Assembly: GCA_937922785.1 (NCBI GenBank)
Contig: CALAJQ010000036.1
Span: 1 to 64,000 of the forward strand
Direction: 5' to 3'
DNA: 64,000 bases
Source: an uncultured Acidimicrobiales bacterium
GTDB taxonomy: Bacteria; Actinomycetota; Acidimicrobiia; Acidimicrobiales; SZUA-35
Both the position numbers and the translations under genes were made by a program. Below are positions 53,429 to 61,507 of the stretch, in pieces. The notes beneath the pieces were generated by a model. That model was given only the letters and a program-made list of their open reading frames with translations. It was not told the origin of the DNA and ran no database searches. Positions within the stretch are counted from its first letter, which is position 1. Each line of letters opens with the position of its first letter.

Positions 53429-53885
53429 AGATCGTGCTGATCGATGACCACCTCCTATTTCGTGTTCTTCTCGGTGAAGAACCTAAAGCGCCTCGCCCAC
53501 CGGGCACCACAATTGCGACCACATGCCTTTTGTATCACCGGCTCTGTCGCGCCCTAACCAACGACACGGTTATCGGATCGATTTCCAGGCAGCTCGGAAA
53601 CTTAGGCGCCGAAACTGCCTCCGGCGTGCTGGGTACAGTCATCACTCTTCCCGACACCATTGAGCTGGTCTCGCTCAGAACCTTAGGGTGCCCATGGGTG
53701 AACTAATGGGTTCGGGTACGCGACTCAACCTCCTCTCCCTTGAAGCACTAGCTGCTGCCCAGCATCTCTCAGCGGATCAATGCATCGCCGAAGCCGACAA
53801 CAACCCAGAACTTCGGACCGCAGCTTCATCTCTTGGAGTAGTTGTTCGAGTCATTGGCAATAGTCCCGAGCCCACGTTGAGATGA
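53425..53885 (+). pseudogene. PIN-domain-like toxin, frameshifted
   Basis: The first frame starts at a TTG overlapping the antitoxin stop: KIVLIDDHLLFRVLLGEEP, then TTCLLYHRLCRALTND and GNLGAETASGVLGTVITLPD, with the PIN-like Asp-Asp start and central Arg helix. After LRTLG at about 53688 the frame is lost. The other frame (from GTG 53688) reads VPMGELMGSGTRLNLLSLEALAAAQHL, then ADNNPELRTAASSLGVVVRVI, the expected C-terminus. Inserting one G in the GGG run near 53686-53688 restores it. Restored, its stop forms an ATGA overlap with the next gene. A broken toxin with an intact antitoxin is typical of decayed loci. Confidence 0.75.
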
Positions 53886-54676
53886 GTCTTCCTGAAGATC
53901 AGTGTTTTGACTATTTGGTCTTTCAGTTTGAGGGCTTGTTGGGTGATGTGGAGTTCTTGTTGGGTGAGGGGCATCTGTTCCAATGGTGGCAGTCCGTTAT
54001 GGAGGCAGAACCGCAGTTGGAGCAGTGGAAGCCGTATTTCGTTGGCGATTACAACGGTCGGATTCGTGGACGCAAGCTTAAGTCGGTTGAGTCAACTCAT
54101 TTCACTCAGACGCGAGAGGATTTGGAAGCGTGGAGCATCGTGGTGGGGCCCGATCCAACAAGCTTTCTTTCGGTTGCAATCTCGACCGCTCGCTTCGGTC
54201 GGGAGAAGTGGATGATTACCGGCAGTGTTGCCCGCACGCCTGCGACTGAGCAGCCGTTCGTCGAACTTTGTGAGGCGGTGGCTGCGGCAATCAACAACGA
54301 CGACGTTCAATGCCTCGGGTTTGCTGGCCACAGCTACTTGGCAGGGCATGGACCCTTCAGTTCCGCTTTCTTTCTGCTTGGCAAGGTTTTCGGCAAAGAT
54401 GCCGTTTTAGAGACCAGGGTGGCTGGTATGCATTGGATGAATCTGACGCCGGTTGACCTGCTATCGGAGACTCAACTAGCCGAGCTCGGCGCCCTGGGCG
54501 CAGCAATCATTGAGATTGAGAAGGTCGTTGTTGTTCGTCTTTGTGACCGGCCGTCGGAGCTGACCGCTGGTGTTGTCGATGGGGCTATGGCTGTTGTGAA
54601 GCCGCTGCTTCCGAGGATGCATAGAACGTTGCCCGACGATTGGTGGCTGCGTGGTGAACGTCAGCCGTGGCTTTAA
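53882..54676 (+). CDS. Unknown protein, 264 residues
   Basis: ATG 53882 overlaps the restored toxin stop as ATGA. No signal peptide. It begins SLPEDQCFDYLVFQFEGLLG and has alpha/beta character (GDVEFLLGEGHLFQWWQSV, SFLSVAISTARFGREKWMI, SSAFFLLGKVFGKD). The product reads as a soluble enzyme-like or regulatory domain; no motif points to a class. Co-transcription with the toxin-antitoxin genes is likely, but a role in it is not shown. Confidence 0.65.
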   Translation: MSLPEDQCFDYLVFQFEGLLGDVEFLLGEGHLFQWWQSVMEAEPQLEQWKPYFVGDYNGRIRGRKLKSVESTHFTQTREDLEAWSIVVGPDPTSFLSVAISTARFGREKWMITGSVARTPATEQPFVELCEAVAAAINNDDVQCLGFAGHSYLAGHGPFSSAFFLLGKVFGKDAVLETRVAGMHWMNLTPVDLLSETQLAELGALGAAIIEIEKVVVVRLCDRPSELTAGVVDGAMAVVKPLLPRMHRTLPDDWWLRGERQPWL

Positions 54677-54688
54677 GTAGGGGCGCAA

Positions 54689-55165
54689 ATGGGTATGAGG
54701 TTTGAATCAGCTCGGGTTTCAGCAGCGATGGGTCAAAGCATCATCGACTCTGGGGATATTGAAGACTGCTACGCCTCACTCGACGGTGCTGCGGCTGAAC
54801 AATTGCTGAACCTGGATTCGATGTGGGCGGTTCCGATGGAGTTGATCAACTATGGCGAACCTCGCGATGAACCTCTGTTTGTTGGAATGCAGATCAGCGA
54901 CGAAGAGAATGGTCAGTTCGCATTTGTTGGAGACATTGGAACTGTGACCCGGGTATCGGCCATCTATGACGATGTGTCGAGAGATGTGTTAGCGGATCGG
55001 TTCGATCGTGTTGATCTTGTCGGTCTCGGGTTGCACAGTTCCGAGTCCGCCATGCGAGGTGCAGAGTTCCGGGAGTGGTCAATCGAGTTGGCTTGGCGGA
55101 CGGTCGTGCATCTCAGGACGGCATCTGAACACAATCAGGCCATCGTCTCGATCATGTCGATGTAG
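54689..55165 (+). CDS. Unknown protein, 158 residues
   Basis: ATG 54689, 12 bases after the previous gene, so likely the same operon. The sequence is alpha/beta: GQSIIDSGDIEDCYASLDGAAAEQLL, MWAVPMELINYGE, LFVGMQISDEENGQFAFVGDIG, WSIELAWRTVVHLR. I recognise no family; loosely similar proteins are annotated as hypothetical in Actinobacteria. No signal peptide. Confidence 0.6.
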   Translation: MGMRFESARVSAAMGQSIIDSGDIEDCYASLDGAAAEQLLNLDSMWAVPMELINYGEPRDEPLFVGMQISDEENGQFAFVGDIGTVTRVSAIYDDVSRDVLADRFDRVDLVGLGLHSSESAMRGAEFREWSIELAWRTVVHLRTASEHNQAIVSIMSM

Positions 55166-55243
55166 TAATTCAACAGATCACGGCCTTCGCTGGTCGTGTC
55201 ACAAACGGATCAAGTAATCAAGAGCGTTCGTCGATGACGTTGC

Positions 55244-56500
55244 ATGGGTGAAAGTTGGCTTGGACGTTTTGTGGTGCTCACAATGGCGTTGGCACTCTCG
55301 GCTTGTAGTACAGCCGGAGACACGCAGGATTCGGCCAACGATTCAACAGTTCCAGCGTCAGAGTTGGCCTCCAGTCCCGACGACTTTGTCATAGCGTTCG
55401 AGGACAGCGAACGACCGGACGGCATGGTCTCGGCGGAAGTCGATTTTGAAACTCGGGTTGTCAAAGTAACGAGCAACAAAGGTGAGCCAGACGAGCTGGC
55501 CATGTGGGTAGAGGTGCCGACGACCTGGTCGTTCGACCCCGGGAGCGGAAGGTTCTCAAAGGATGCCGAAAACTGGATGGAGGTCGTCACAACCTGCGAC
55601 GGACCTTGTGAGCCGAAGGCGTGGGACGTGACGCTGTTCTTGCCTGGAGCGTTTGGTCAGCTTGCGCGTGACGAGTTCGTTGGATCAGGAACCTCGGGTT
55701 CGAGCTACGATCCCGCTCTACTTGGCACAGCTGCCCAGTCAGCAGGCGATGATTCCCACTCCGTGACCAAGATCTATCAGGTCGATAGCGCTAGTTTCGC
55801 TTCGTCGTTTCACTACCACTACGACGCCTCGCGAATCGCATCATGCAACATCTCGGTCGTCGGCGTGAGTGTCGGAGTCCGCGGCGACTACGTCAAGTTG
55901 TGCCGGCAGATGTTTGTGGATTGGGTGCCGCTAATCGAACATTCGCCGGCACCGCAGTCGCCTGAAATCGTCGTGTTGCCCAAGGTTGCGTCGCTAATCG
56001 CTCAGGCTGAGGCGGGGGATACGTTGACGAGCACTGAGTTCACCGTCGAGGAACGGCTGGTCCCTCTTGATTCAGGCGACGACGCTCCGACGGTGTCAAT
56101 GTTGGTCCCGGGTGATGGGTCGTTGGCGGTTGTTTCCGATTCGTTTACCGAAATTGGGCTGGGTCAAGATCTGTCTGTCTTCTCGGATCTAAAGGTAGAA
56201 AACCAATGCGGAGTCCGATGCGGGCCGACAGATTGGGAAGCTGAACTCAACGGATTTTCGGGCCTGCTTGGGAGAGAGCGTGCTCGTTTGGCGCCTGACA
56301 ACGATTCCCCGCTGAGCAATGGCTGGCTTCTAAGTGGCTGGGCAATCGATCGTGACGAGTATCGCGTCTTTGTTATGCGCTGGAATCACGATGGTTCGCA
56401 GCACTTCAGGTGCACCGCCGAGTTGGATTCAGAAGACGAACGATTCGTGACTGACGTGACCGCAATGTGCCTCAGCGCCGTCCCAGCGTGGCCTAACTGA
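55244..56500 (+). CDS. Lipoprotein with two related extracellular domains
   Basis: 418 residues. Signal peptide with WLGRFVVLTMALALSACSTA: lipobox LSAC with Cys near residue 22. Two domains follow. The first half (about 50-225) has VEVPTTWSFDPGSGRFS and CDGPCEPKAWDVTLFLPGA, and the second half (about 240-415) has CGVRCGPTDWEAELNG and GWLLSGWAIDRDEYRVFVMRWNH, with paired Cys in both. Each domain looks like a beta sandwich; a duplicated fold is possible. Surface-exposed, function unknown. Confidence 0.75.
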   Translation: MGESWLGRFVVLTMALALSACSTAGDTQDSANDSTVPASELASSPDDFVIAFEDSERPDGMVSAEVDFETRVVKVTSNKGEPDELAMWVEVPTTWSFDPGSGRFSKDAENWMEVVTTCDGPCEPKAWDVTLFLPGAFGQLARDEFVGSGTSGSSYDPALLGTAAQSAGDDSHSVTKIYQVDSASFASSFHYHYDASRIASCNISVVGVSVGVRGDYVKLCRQMFVDWVPLIEHSPAPQSPEIVVLPKVASLIAQAEAGDTLTSTEFTVEERLVPLDSGDDAPTVSMLVPGDGSLAVVSDSFTEIGLGQDLSVFSDLKVENQCGVRCGPTDWEAELNGFSGLLGRERARLAPDNDSPLSNGWLLSGWAIDRDEYRVFVMRWNHDGSQHFRCTAELDSEDERFVTDVTAMCLSAVPAWPN

Positions 56501-56535
56501 TTCAGCAGTTTCGGTTAGCTCGCGAGCGCTGTTGG

Positions 56536-57135
56536 CTAGTTGCGCATGAAGGCGACGAGGGGCTCAAGGTTCTCTGGGTCGCGATCGGCGGTTCTTAGTG
56601 CGCGTAGGTAGGCAGCCCGGAGCGCCGTGTTGCTGTCGAAAGCGTTTGCTCCCCAGGTTGGTGGCGCGAGGTCAAGCGCTTGGCTTAGGTAGTCGGCCGC
56701 AGCGCGGGCGTGTCTACCGTTGCCGTTAGGGAAGGGGTGGATGGCCACGAGACGGTGGTGGAATCGGGCGACGGTATCTTCGCGGTTGTCGTGGACGATC
56801 CAGGTCCTGCAGTCGCGTCCGAGTTCGCGCACAGTTGGCGAAATTGACTGCCAGTCGATGCCAATGTTTCTGTTGGAAAGTCGATATGACCCTGCCCAGC
56901 TCCACACATCACCAAACATCATTTGATGCAGCTTTCGGAGCCATATGTCGTCGGTGACGTCATCGACAGACGGTGGCCGGATGGCTTGTCGGGCTTTGAG
57001 GATGTTCGCTGCCTCGGCGTCGTTTAGGTCGCTTCGCGTTCGAATCCAGCTCGGTCGGAGCCCATGGGCTTCATCTTCGTCGATTGGTGTGTTGCCATCG
57101 CTGATTTGGAACCGTGGATCATCGGTCAAGACCAC
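56536..57135 (-). CDS. Fic/DOC-family protein (mobile mystery protein B)
   Basis: 199 residues from ATG 57135, 10-base overlap with the regulator. The Fic motif is HPFPNGNGRHAR (His133), with DYLSQALDL following. Fic enzymes AMPylate or otherwise modify target proteins; the usual motif is HxFx(D/E)GNGRxxR, and here the acidic residue is Asn. The overlap and the partner gene match the 'mobile mystery' A/B pair that moves between genomes. N-terminal part (TPIDEDEAHGLRP, WLRKLHQMMFGDVWSWAGSYR) is as expected for this subfamily. Role unresolved; may be a toxin-like effector. Confidence 0.88.
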   Translation of the reverse strand: MVLTDDPRFQISDGNTPIDEDEAHGLRPSWIRTRSDLNDAEAANILKARQAIRPPSVDDVTDDIWLRKLHQMMFGDVWSWAGSYRLSNRNIGIDWQSISPTVRELGRDCRTWIVHDNREDTVARFHHRLVAIHPFPNGNGRHARAAADYLSQALDLAPPTWGANAFDSNTALRAAYLRALRTADRDPENLEPLVAFMRN

Positions 57136-57569
57136 AGCCCTCTTTTGTCGATGTGGAGCCGGGCCGCTTCGTCGATGCGCTCACGGCGCGATTCGACATC
57201 TGGTCGTTGATTTTCTAGTGCCATTGTGTGATCCACGGCAGCGATCTCCGCAGCAGCTTTGGCCCGTGCCTTTTCCCAGACCATGACGTCCAGGTGTTGG
57301 TCCGGTACGAGTACGTATTCGACACGACAACCGAGGGCTGCAGCGACGCGTTCGAGCGTGGCGAGGGTGAGTGATCGGTCTTGTTCGGCTCGCTCGATCT
57401 GGCCGATTCGCCCTTTGGACAGCCCGGCTCGTTTTGCGAGCTCGTTGCTTGACATTCCGAGCGCGTCACGTATTGCGCGAACCCACCCGCTCCGTGGCGC
57501 GACGGTGGGGGTTTCGCGGTGGCGCGTAAGGTCGCGTTCTAATGCCGCTCTGGCTTTGGACCGGTCCAT
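57126..57569 (-). CDS. Xre-family regulator (mobile mystery protein A)
   Basis: ATG 57569, with GGAGG seven bases upstream, gives 147 residues. It carries an N-terminal helix (RSKARAALERDLTRH), then a helix-turn-helix: GWVRAIRDALGMSSNELAKRAGLSKGRIGQIERAE, then LATLERVAAALGCRVEYVLVP. It matches the pattern of mobile mystery protein A, found with Fic partners. It is likely to bind the operator repeats at 57595-57674 and control both genes. The stop overlaps the Fic start by 10 bases. Confidence 0.88.
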   Translation of the reverse strand: MDRSKARAALERDLTRHRETPTVAPRSGWVRAIRDALGMSSNELAKRAGLSKGRIGQIERAEQDRSLTLATLERVAAALGCRVEYVLVPDQHLDVMVWEKARAKAAAEIAAVDHTMALENQRPDVESRRERIDEAARLHIDKRGLWS

Positions 57570-57594
57570 ATTCGTGCCTCCATCAGCAATTCGT

Positions 57595-57674
57595 CTAGTT
57601 AAAACTAGATGAATAGGACAATCATGTCTAGTTAAAACTATCCGCAAGTCCTTTAAACGGCTAGTTATATATAG
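57595..57674. promoter_or_regulatory. Three operator-like inverted repeats, 33-bp spacing
   Basis: CTAGTTAAAACTAG at 57595, CTAGTTAAAACTAT at 57628 and CTAGTTATATATAG at 57661 lie at exactly 33-bp intervals (three helical turns) just upstream of the regulator start. Each is a 6-bp inverted repeat around a 2-bp centre. They are the probable binding sites of the Xre regulator encoded at 57126. Confidence 0.8.
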
Positions 57675-57853
57675 GCGTGATGGTCAAAATAGGCCAATTT
57701 GGGTCTATTTCATGTGCGGAGTGCTACGGCTGATGTTGGCGGTTTGAGTACTTGAGCGATGCCAGAGGGTCGGTTTTCAGGGTTGGTCCACCCATCAAAG
57801 GTGAACTACATGATTCGCTCGGCCTGAAGGAGTCGTGCTTCTCGGTTTGGTAA

Positions 57854-60238
57854 CTAGTTGCTGTAGGGGTACCGCAAAACGAACTCGGTGTTCGCTGCAA
57901 TCCACCGAACAACGCCACCTCGGGTCAGCTCACCATCGTCTAACAATTCGAGCCAATAGTCGAAGCCGTCTTGGTCATATTCTCGCCCCAGAACGTTCTC
58001 ATAGACTGCAGCCAGGTATTCGCGGTTAGTGGTCCCGGCGTAGTTGTTGGCGAACTCGTCGCTCAATGTGAAGTAGTCGGCGATTTGATCGAGGGACTGA
58101 CCTTGGGTGTTGATGTCAATCCAGTATCTTGCGCCCGACACATCGGGTTCACGATCGAAGAAGGCTTGATACAACCGAAGCACATCACCGTGCTTGGTTT
58201 GCTCGTAATCACATGCCTGGACAATTTCGGCAACAGAAGAGGCTTCAGCAATTGCCCCTGAGCCCGGACCGCTCCAGTGAGCGAAGCCCGTTTGAGGCGT
58301 GCCGCCGACGAATGGACCGTAGCGAAAGAGCCGCAGATATACGTCGTTCGCTGCGAGAGCAAAGCCGGTCCCGCCTTTCACTGAGCCGAGCGTTTCCCAA
58401 GCACCGGAACTATTGCGCTTCATTAGCTCTGCGTAGGTTAGGAGAACCAGTTCGCCGCAGCTGTTGTATTCGATTTGGAGCGGAGTTGTGGTTAGTTCTG
58501 GCGGGCCGATCGGGACCCAAGCCTCGCCATCCCATGTCGAAAGCCACGGGTCGCTATTCGGTGAAATACCTGTTGCAACCAAATCTCCTTTGGGCGAAAT
58601 GGCAAGGTCTGTGTACACATCTGAATAGGCGGGACCACGGTCAAGCCAACTCGTTCCGTCCCAAGACCATAAGTTGATGGGGAACTTGCTACTTGCGACG
58701 AAGATGTTGCCAAGGTTGTCCGCGGTAACAGCTCCTCCGGAGAACGTCTCTGAAATACCATCTCCAATCGCCGACCAACTAGCGCCATCCCAACGAGCGA
58801 TACCGCTGGCACGTTCTCCATCCGGGGTTGAATTGAAATTGCCGGTGGCAATAACACCGCCAAGACCATCGGCGACTAGAAACCTTGTGTCCCCGCCTCG
58901 AAGCGCGGGACTCATGAACTGCCACTCTTGACCATCCCAGTATTCGAAGATGTCAGATTGCGCAATTAGCACGCCGTCCGAAGTCACGACGAAGTTCACT
59001 ACTGGACCCGAGGTGTTCGCAGCGGTCCACTTTTCACCGTCCCAGTAGCCGGCAGTCATTAGCTGAACGTCGCCGCCAGACACGAGGGTGCCACCCACAA
59101 AAACGGTGCCGTCAGGGAGTGTGGCTATTGCGTCCACGCTTCCTTTCACACCCGCCCCGTACTCTGACCCATACATTTCAGACCAAGTACCGTCTCGCCA
59201 CTGAGCGATTCTGAACACGTTCAAACCGGCGAGCTCAGGCGGATCTTCAGAGGAGTAAGTGTTGCTCGTAACTACGTAACCTTCGCCAAACTTGGAGACT
59301 CTGTCGACGCCGTCTGAACCCGAATCAGCTATCGGGTCCCAACTCGTGCCGTTCCAACGAACAATGCTCTGCCCGTCGCCCGCAATCAGTTGGCCGGTTG
59401 AATCCAGGCTAAGCCTGCCGACTGATGTTTGGTCTGGCGAGAGAGTCCACGATTCGCCGTCCCACATCCAAAGCCTGTGACCCCTCCCGGTGTCGAAGTT
59501 GTAGGTGGGAACGAAAAGCGTCCCCGAAGCGTCAACGATTAGTTGAGATGCGATTCTTGATTCGGGTGTTGACATCGGTCCGTCTGGGCCCGCGTTGCTG
59601 ACACCGAGATGGTCACTGACATATAGCCTGCCATCTGGACCATACGCCGCCTTCATTCCATGGAGCCGACTGGGCAGGTCTCTGAACTTGGCCCATTCTG
59701 TTCCATCCCACGTGAACACCGCACCGTTGGTGCGCGAGCTGATTGCGACGACTGCCACCTCATCGTCGGCGGAAATAGCGAGCTCGCTCACGCCCATCTC
59801 GAACACGCCACCTTGCCAGTCCGGGTGGTCATAGAGTTCCAAGTCGGACCAGCTGGTTCCGTCCCACAGGAGAACCGAAGCGGCACGGGCGGCGAAGATC
59901 CGGCCTTGAGAGTCGACGACAACATCGTTTGGAGCCAGTGAGATTTCTTGTGCCAACGGGCTCCAGGAGGTGCCATCCCACAGCGCAATGTGATTGGCTG
60001 GCTGGCCGTCAATGGCCGTGAAATCACCCCAAACGTAAAAGTTGCCCTGACCGTCTTCGGCGCCGCCGTCGATTCGCCCGTTGAAGCCTCGACCCCAGAA
60101 TTCATCGGACCAGTATTGATCTCCGGCTTCAGGCTCAGCCTGTGCGATCGCCTGCTGAGGTACTACTAAGAGCATCAGGCAAAGCGCGATAAAGGCTTGC
60201 GCGGAAGGTCTCAAATGCGTTCGCCAAGTTGTAGCCAC
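57854..60238 (-). CDS. Exported WDGxxW-repeat protein with C-terminal DUF4214
   Basis: GTG 60238 gives 794 residues; the open frame to 60757 runs antisense to another gene. A signal peptide (RTHLRPSAQAFIALCLMLLVV, cleavage near AIAQA) is followed by about twelve irregular repeats centred on W-D-G-T/E/A-S/E/K-W: LWDGTSWSPLAQ, LWDGTSWSDLEL, TWDGTEWAKF, MWDGESWTLS, YWDGEKWTAA, RWDGASWSAI, SWDGTSWLDRG, TWDGEAWVPI. This is a long beta-propeller array. The last about 110 residues are DUF4214: LRLYQAFFDREPDVSGARYW, LAAVYENVLGREYDQDGFDYW, ending NTEFVLRYPYSN. Secreted surface protein. Confidence 0.85.
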   Translation of the reverse strand: MATTWRTHLRPSAQAFIALCLMLLVVPQQAIAQAEPEAGDQYWSDEFWGRGFNGRIDGGAEDGQGNFYVWGDFTAIDGQPANHIALWDGTSWSPLAQEISLAPNDVVVDSQGRIFAARAASVLLWDGTSWSDLELYDHPDWQGGVFEMGVSELAISADDEVAVVAISSRTNGAVFTWDGTEWAKFRDLPSRLHGMKAAYGPDGRLYVSDHLGVSNAGPDGPMSTPESRIASQLIVDASGTLFVPTYNFDTGRGHRLWMWDGESWTLSPDQTSVGRLSLDSTGQLIAGDGQSIVRWNGTSWDPIADSGSDGVDRVSKFGEGYVVTSNTYSSEDPPELAGLNVFRIAQWRDGTWSEMYGSEYGAGVKGSVDAIATLPDGTVFVGGTLVSGGDVQLMTAGYWDGEKWTAANTSGPVVNFVVTSDGVLIAQSDIFEYWDGQEWQFMSPALRGGDTRFLVADGLGGVIATGNFNSTPDGERASGIARWDGASWSAIGDGISETFSGGAVTADNLGNIFVASSKFPINLWSWDGTSWLDRGPAYSDVYTDLAISPKGDLVATGISPNSDPWLSTWDGEAWVPIGPPELTTTPLQIEYNSCGELVLLTYAELMKRNSSGAWETLGSVKGGTGFALAANDVYLRLFRYGPFVGGTPQTGFAHWSGPGSGAIAEASSVAEIVQACDYEQTKHGDVLRLYQAFFDREPDVSGARYWIDINTQGQSLDQIADYFTLSDEFANNYAGTTNREYLAAVYENVLGREYDQDGFDYWLELLDDGELTRGGVVRWIAANTEFVLRYPYSN

Positions 60239-60271
60239 CCCCTTTGAAGTTACCGCACAAGTTAGTTTCGC

Positions 60272-60323
60272 GCGGCGCTGGCATCGTTGGTCGTAGACGA
60301 AGAACCTGATCTGGCTTGAAGAT
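60272..60323 (+). repeat. Relic of the AbrB antitoxin gene end
   Basis: 52 bases here match 53381-53432 (48 of 52 identical), including the last codons of the AbrB gene, its stop and the first bases of the toxin. In frame it reads AALASLVVDEEPDLA then stop, with no start. It is the scar of a duplication or deletion. Confidence 0.9.
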
Positions 60324-60337
60324 AGGATGCGATCGCG

Positions 60338-60778
60338 ATGAGTGTTTATCGATTGCGTGTCCTTCAGTCGAGCTGGGGTTTGTGGGTCGATCTTGGGCTT
60401 TCTTCCTGTTTCGTTGACGGCGATCCTGGGGACGGGCGACCGGTTGCTGAGCGGGTTTGGATGACCGTTGCGCCTGAGGTGTTTCTCTGGGAGGAAGGGG
60501 CAAATAGTATTGCAGACGGGATTCGACGGATCGCGAGGCAGCTGATGGCTAAGGCGCCGTCGAGTCAGAGCGCTCTTGTCATCCGTGTCGAGAGTCTTGA
60601 GTTTCCTTGGGTGGACTTTCAGGATGACGCTCTTGAAGCGGCAGTAGTTGGTTGGGCTGCAGAGCTGTTGGGGATCGAGGATGACCCGGCTGTCTTCTCC
60701 TTTGACAAGGCGCACAATCGGTACGTGATCGAGTACGACGATGAGGTTTGGAGTCAAGAGCCCCCGCTCTCAGATTGA
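60338..60778 (+). CDS. Unknown protein, 146 residues
   Basis: ATG 60338 is followed by MSVYRLRVLQSSWGLWVDLG, then alpha/beta elements (VAERVWMTVAPEVFLWEEG, ADGIRRIARQLMAKAPSSQS, LVIRVESLEFPWVDFQ, ALEAAVVGWAAELLGIED). No signal peptide. The AbrB relic ends just 14 bases before it, so the gene may have been acquired or rearranged together with a toxin-antitoxin locus. No family recognised. Confidence 0.7.
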   Translation: MSVYRLRVLQSSWGLWVDLGLSSCFVDGDPGDGRPVAERVWMTVAPEVFLWEEGANSIADGIRRIARQLMAKAPSSQSALVIRVESLEFPWVDFQDDALEAAVVGWAAELLGIEDDPAVFSFDKAHNRYVIEYDDEVWSQEPPLSD

Positions 60779-60956
60779 TCCGGCGAGTCATATCCTTATA
60801 TGCAATACCGAGAGATCGTGAACCGAGCTTGTGTCGGACGCGCCAGAGACTCATCGCCTGATTGGCAATAGTTGGCAACTCTGGCGGTGGGTTCGGTCTA
60901 GGTTTAGCTGGTGGCATTCAACACACATACCGATATTTCTGAAATCCATCCGACCA

Positions 60957-61451
60957 ATGAATAGGGATTCCCGCAAATGGCGGCTTGGCATTGTCGCAAC
61001 CATTCTCAAGTTCTGGATCTTGCTCTGGTTAGGCGTAACGTTGGCGACTCCAATCGGTATCTACGCAGCCTTCGTGGATGAGAACAATGCTCTGAAAGGA
61101 GTTGCCTTCCTTGTCGCTCTGGTTGTCGAGTGTTTGATCGGATGGTTTGTGGTTCCGAAGTACTTCAGGAGTTACGTGCAGTTCCGACCAGGCGGAGTGA
61201 GCCTTTACCGAATGGGCGAAGTGATCTTGGATTCAGATGATGTAACGATGGAAGTCCCCCCGAGAGGGTTTGACGGATTCTTACCCGGAGCCGCTCGGGT
61301 CATAAACTACAGGAATAAGGGTGCCTTACGACCCCAGAGTCTGGCGATTGCTTACGGTGGTCAAGCCATGTGGCATTTCCGGCTGAACGCCTTCATCGCT
61401 GATGCCGAACGCAACCAGGTCCCTGTTATTTACATGTCTTTTGAAGACTGA
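60957..61451 (+). CDS. Membrane protein with two helices, 164 residues
   Basis: ATG 60957 is preferred over the longer frame to 60831, whose N-terminus is not protein-like. Two membrane helices (LKFWILLWLGVTLATPIGIYAAF near 15-37 and GVAFLVALVVECLIGWFVVPKYF near 47-69) are followed by a cytoplasmic beta-rich domain (YVQFRPGGVSLYRMGEVIL, LRPQSLAIAYGGQAMWHF). The layout is like PH-domain-type membrane proteins. No specific function. Confidence 0.7.
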   Translation: MNRDSRKWRLGIVATILKFWILLWLGVTLATPIGIYAAFVDENNALKGVAFLVALVVECLIGWFVVPKYFRSYVQFRPGGVSLYRMGEVILDSDDVTMEVPPRGFDGFLPGAARVINYRNKGALRPQSLAIAYGGQAMWHFRLNAFIADAERNQVPVIYMSFED

Positions 61452-61507
61452 GGAATCCCGGCTCGCGGCGCGAGTAACAGTGATAGACAATGTTCTACGG
61501 TGTGGAT

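Noticed and set aside
60239-60757. Upstream extension of the DUF4214 protein gene to ATG 60757
   Set aside because: The added 173 residues are antisense to the protein-like gene at 60338, and a clear signal peptide begins only at GTG 60238.
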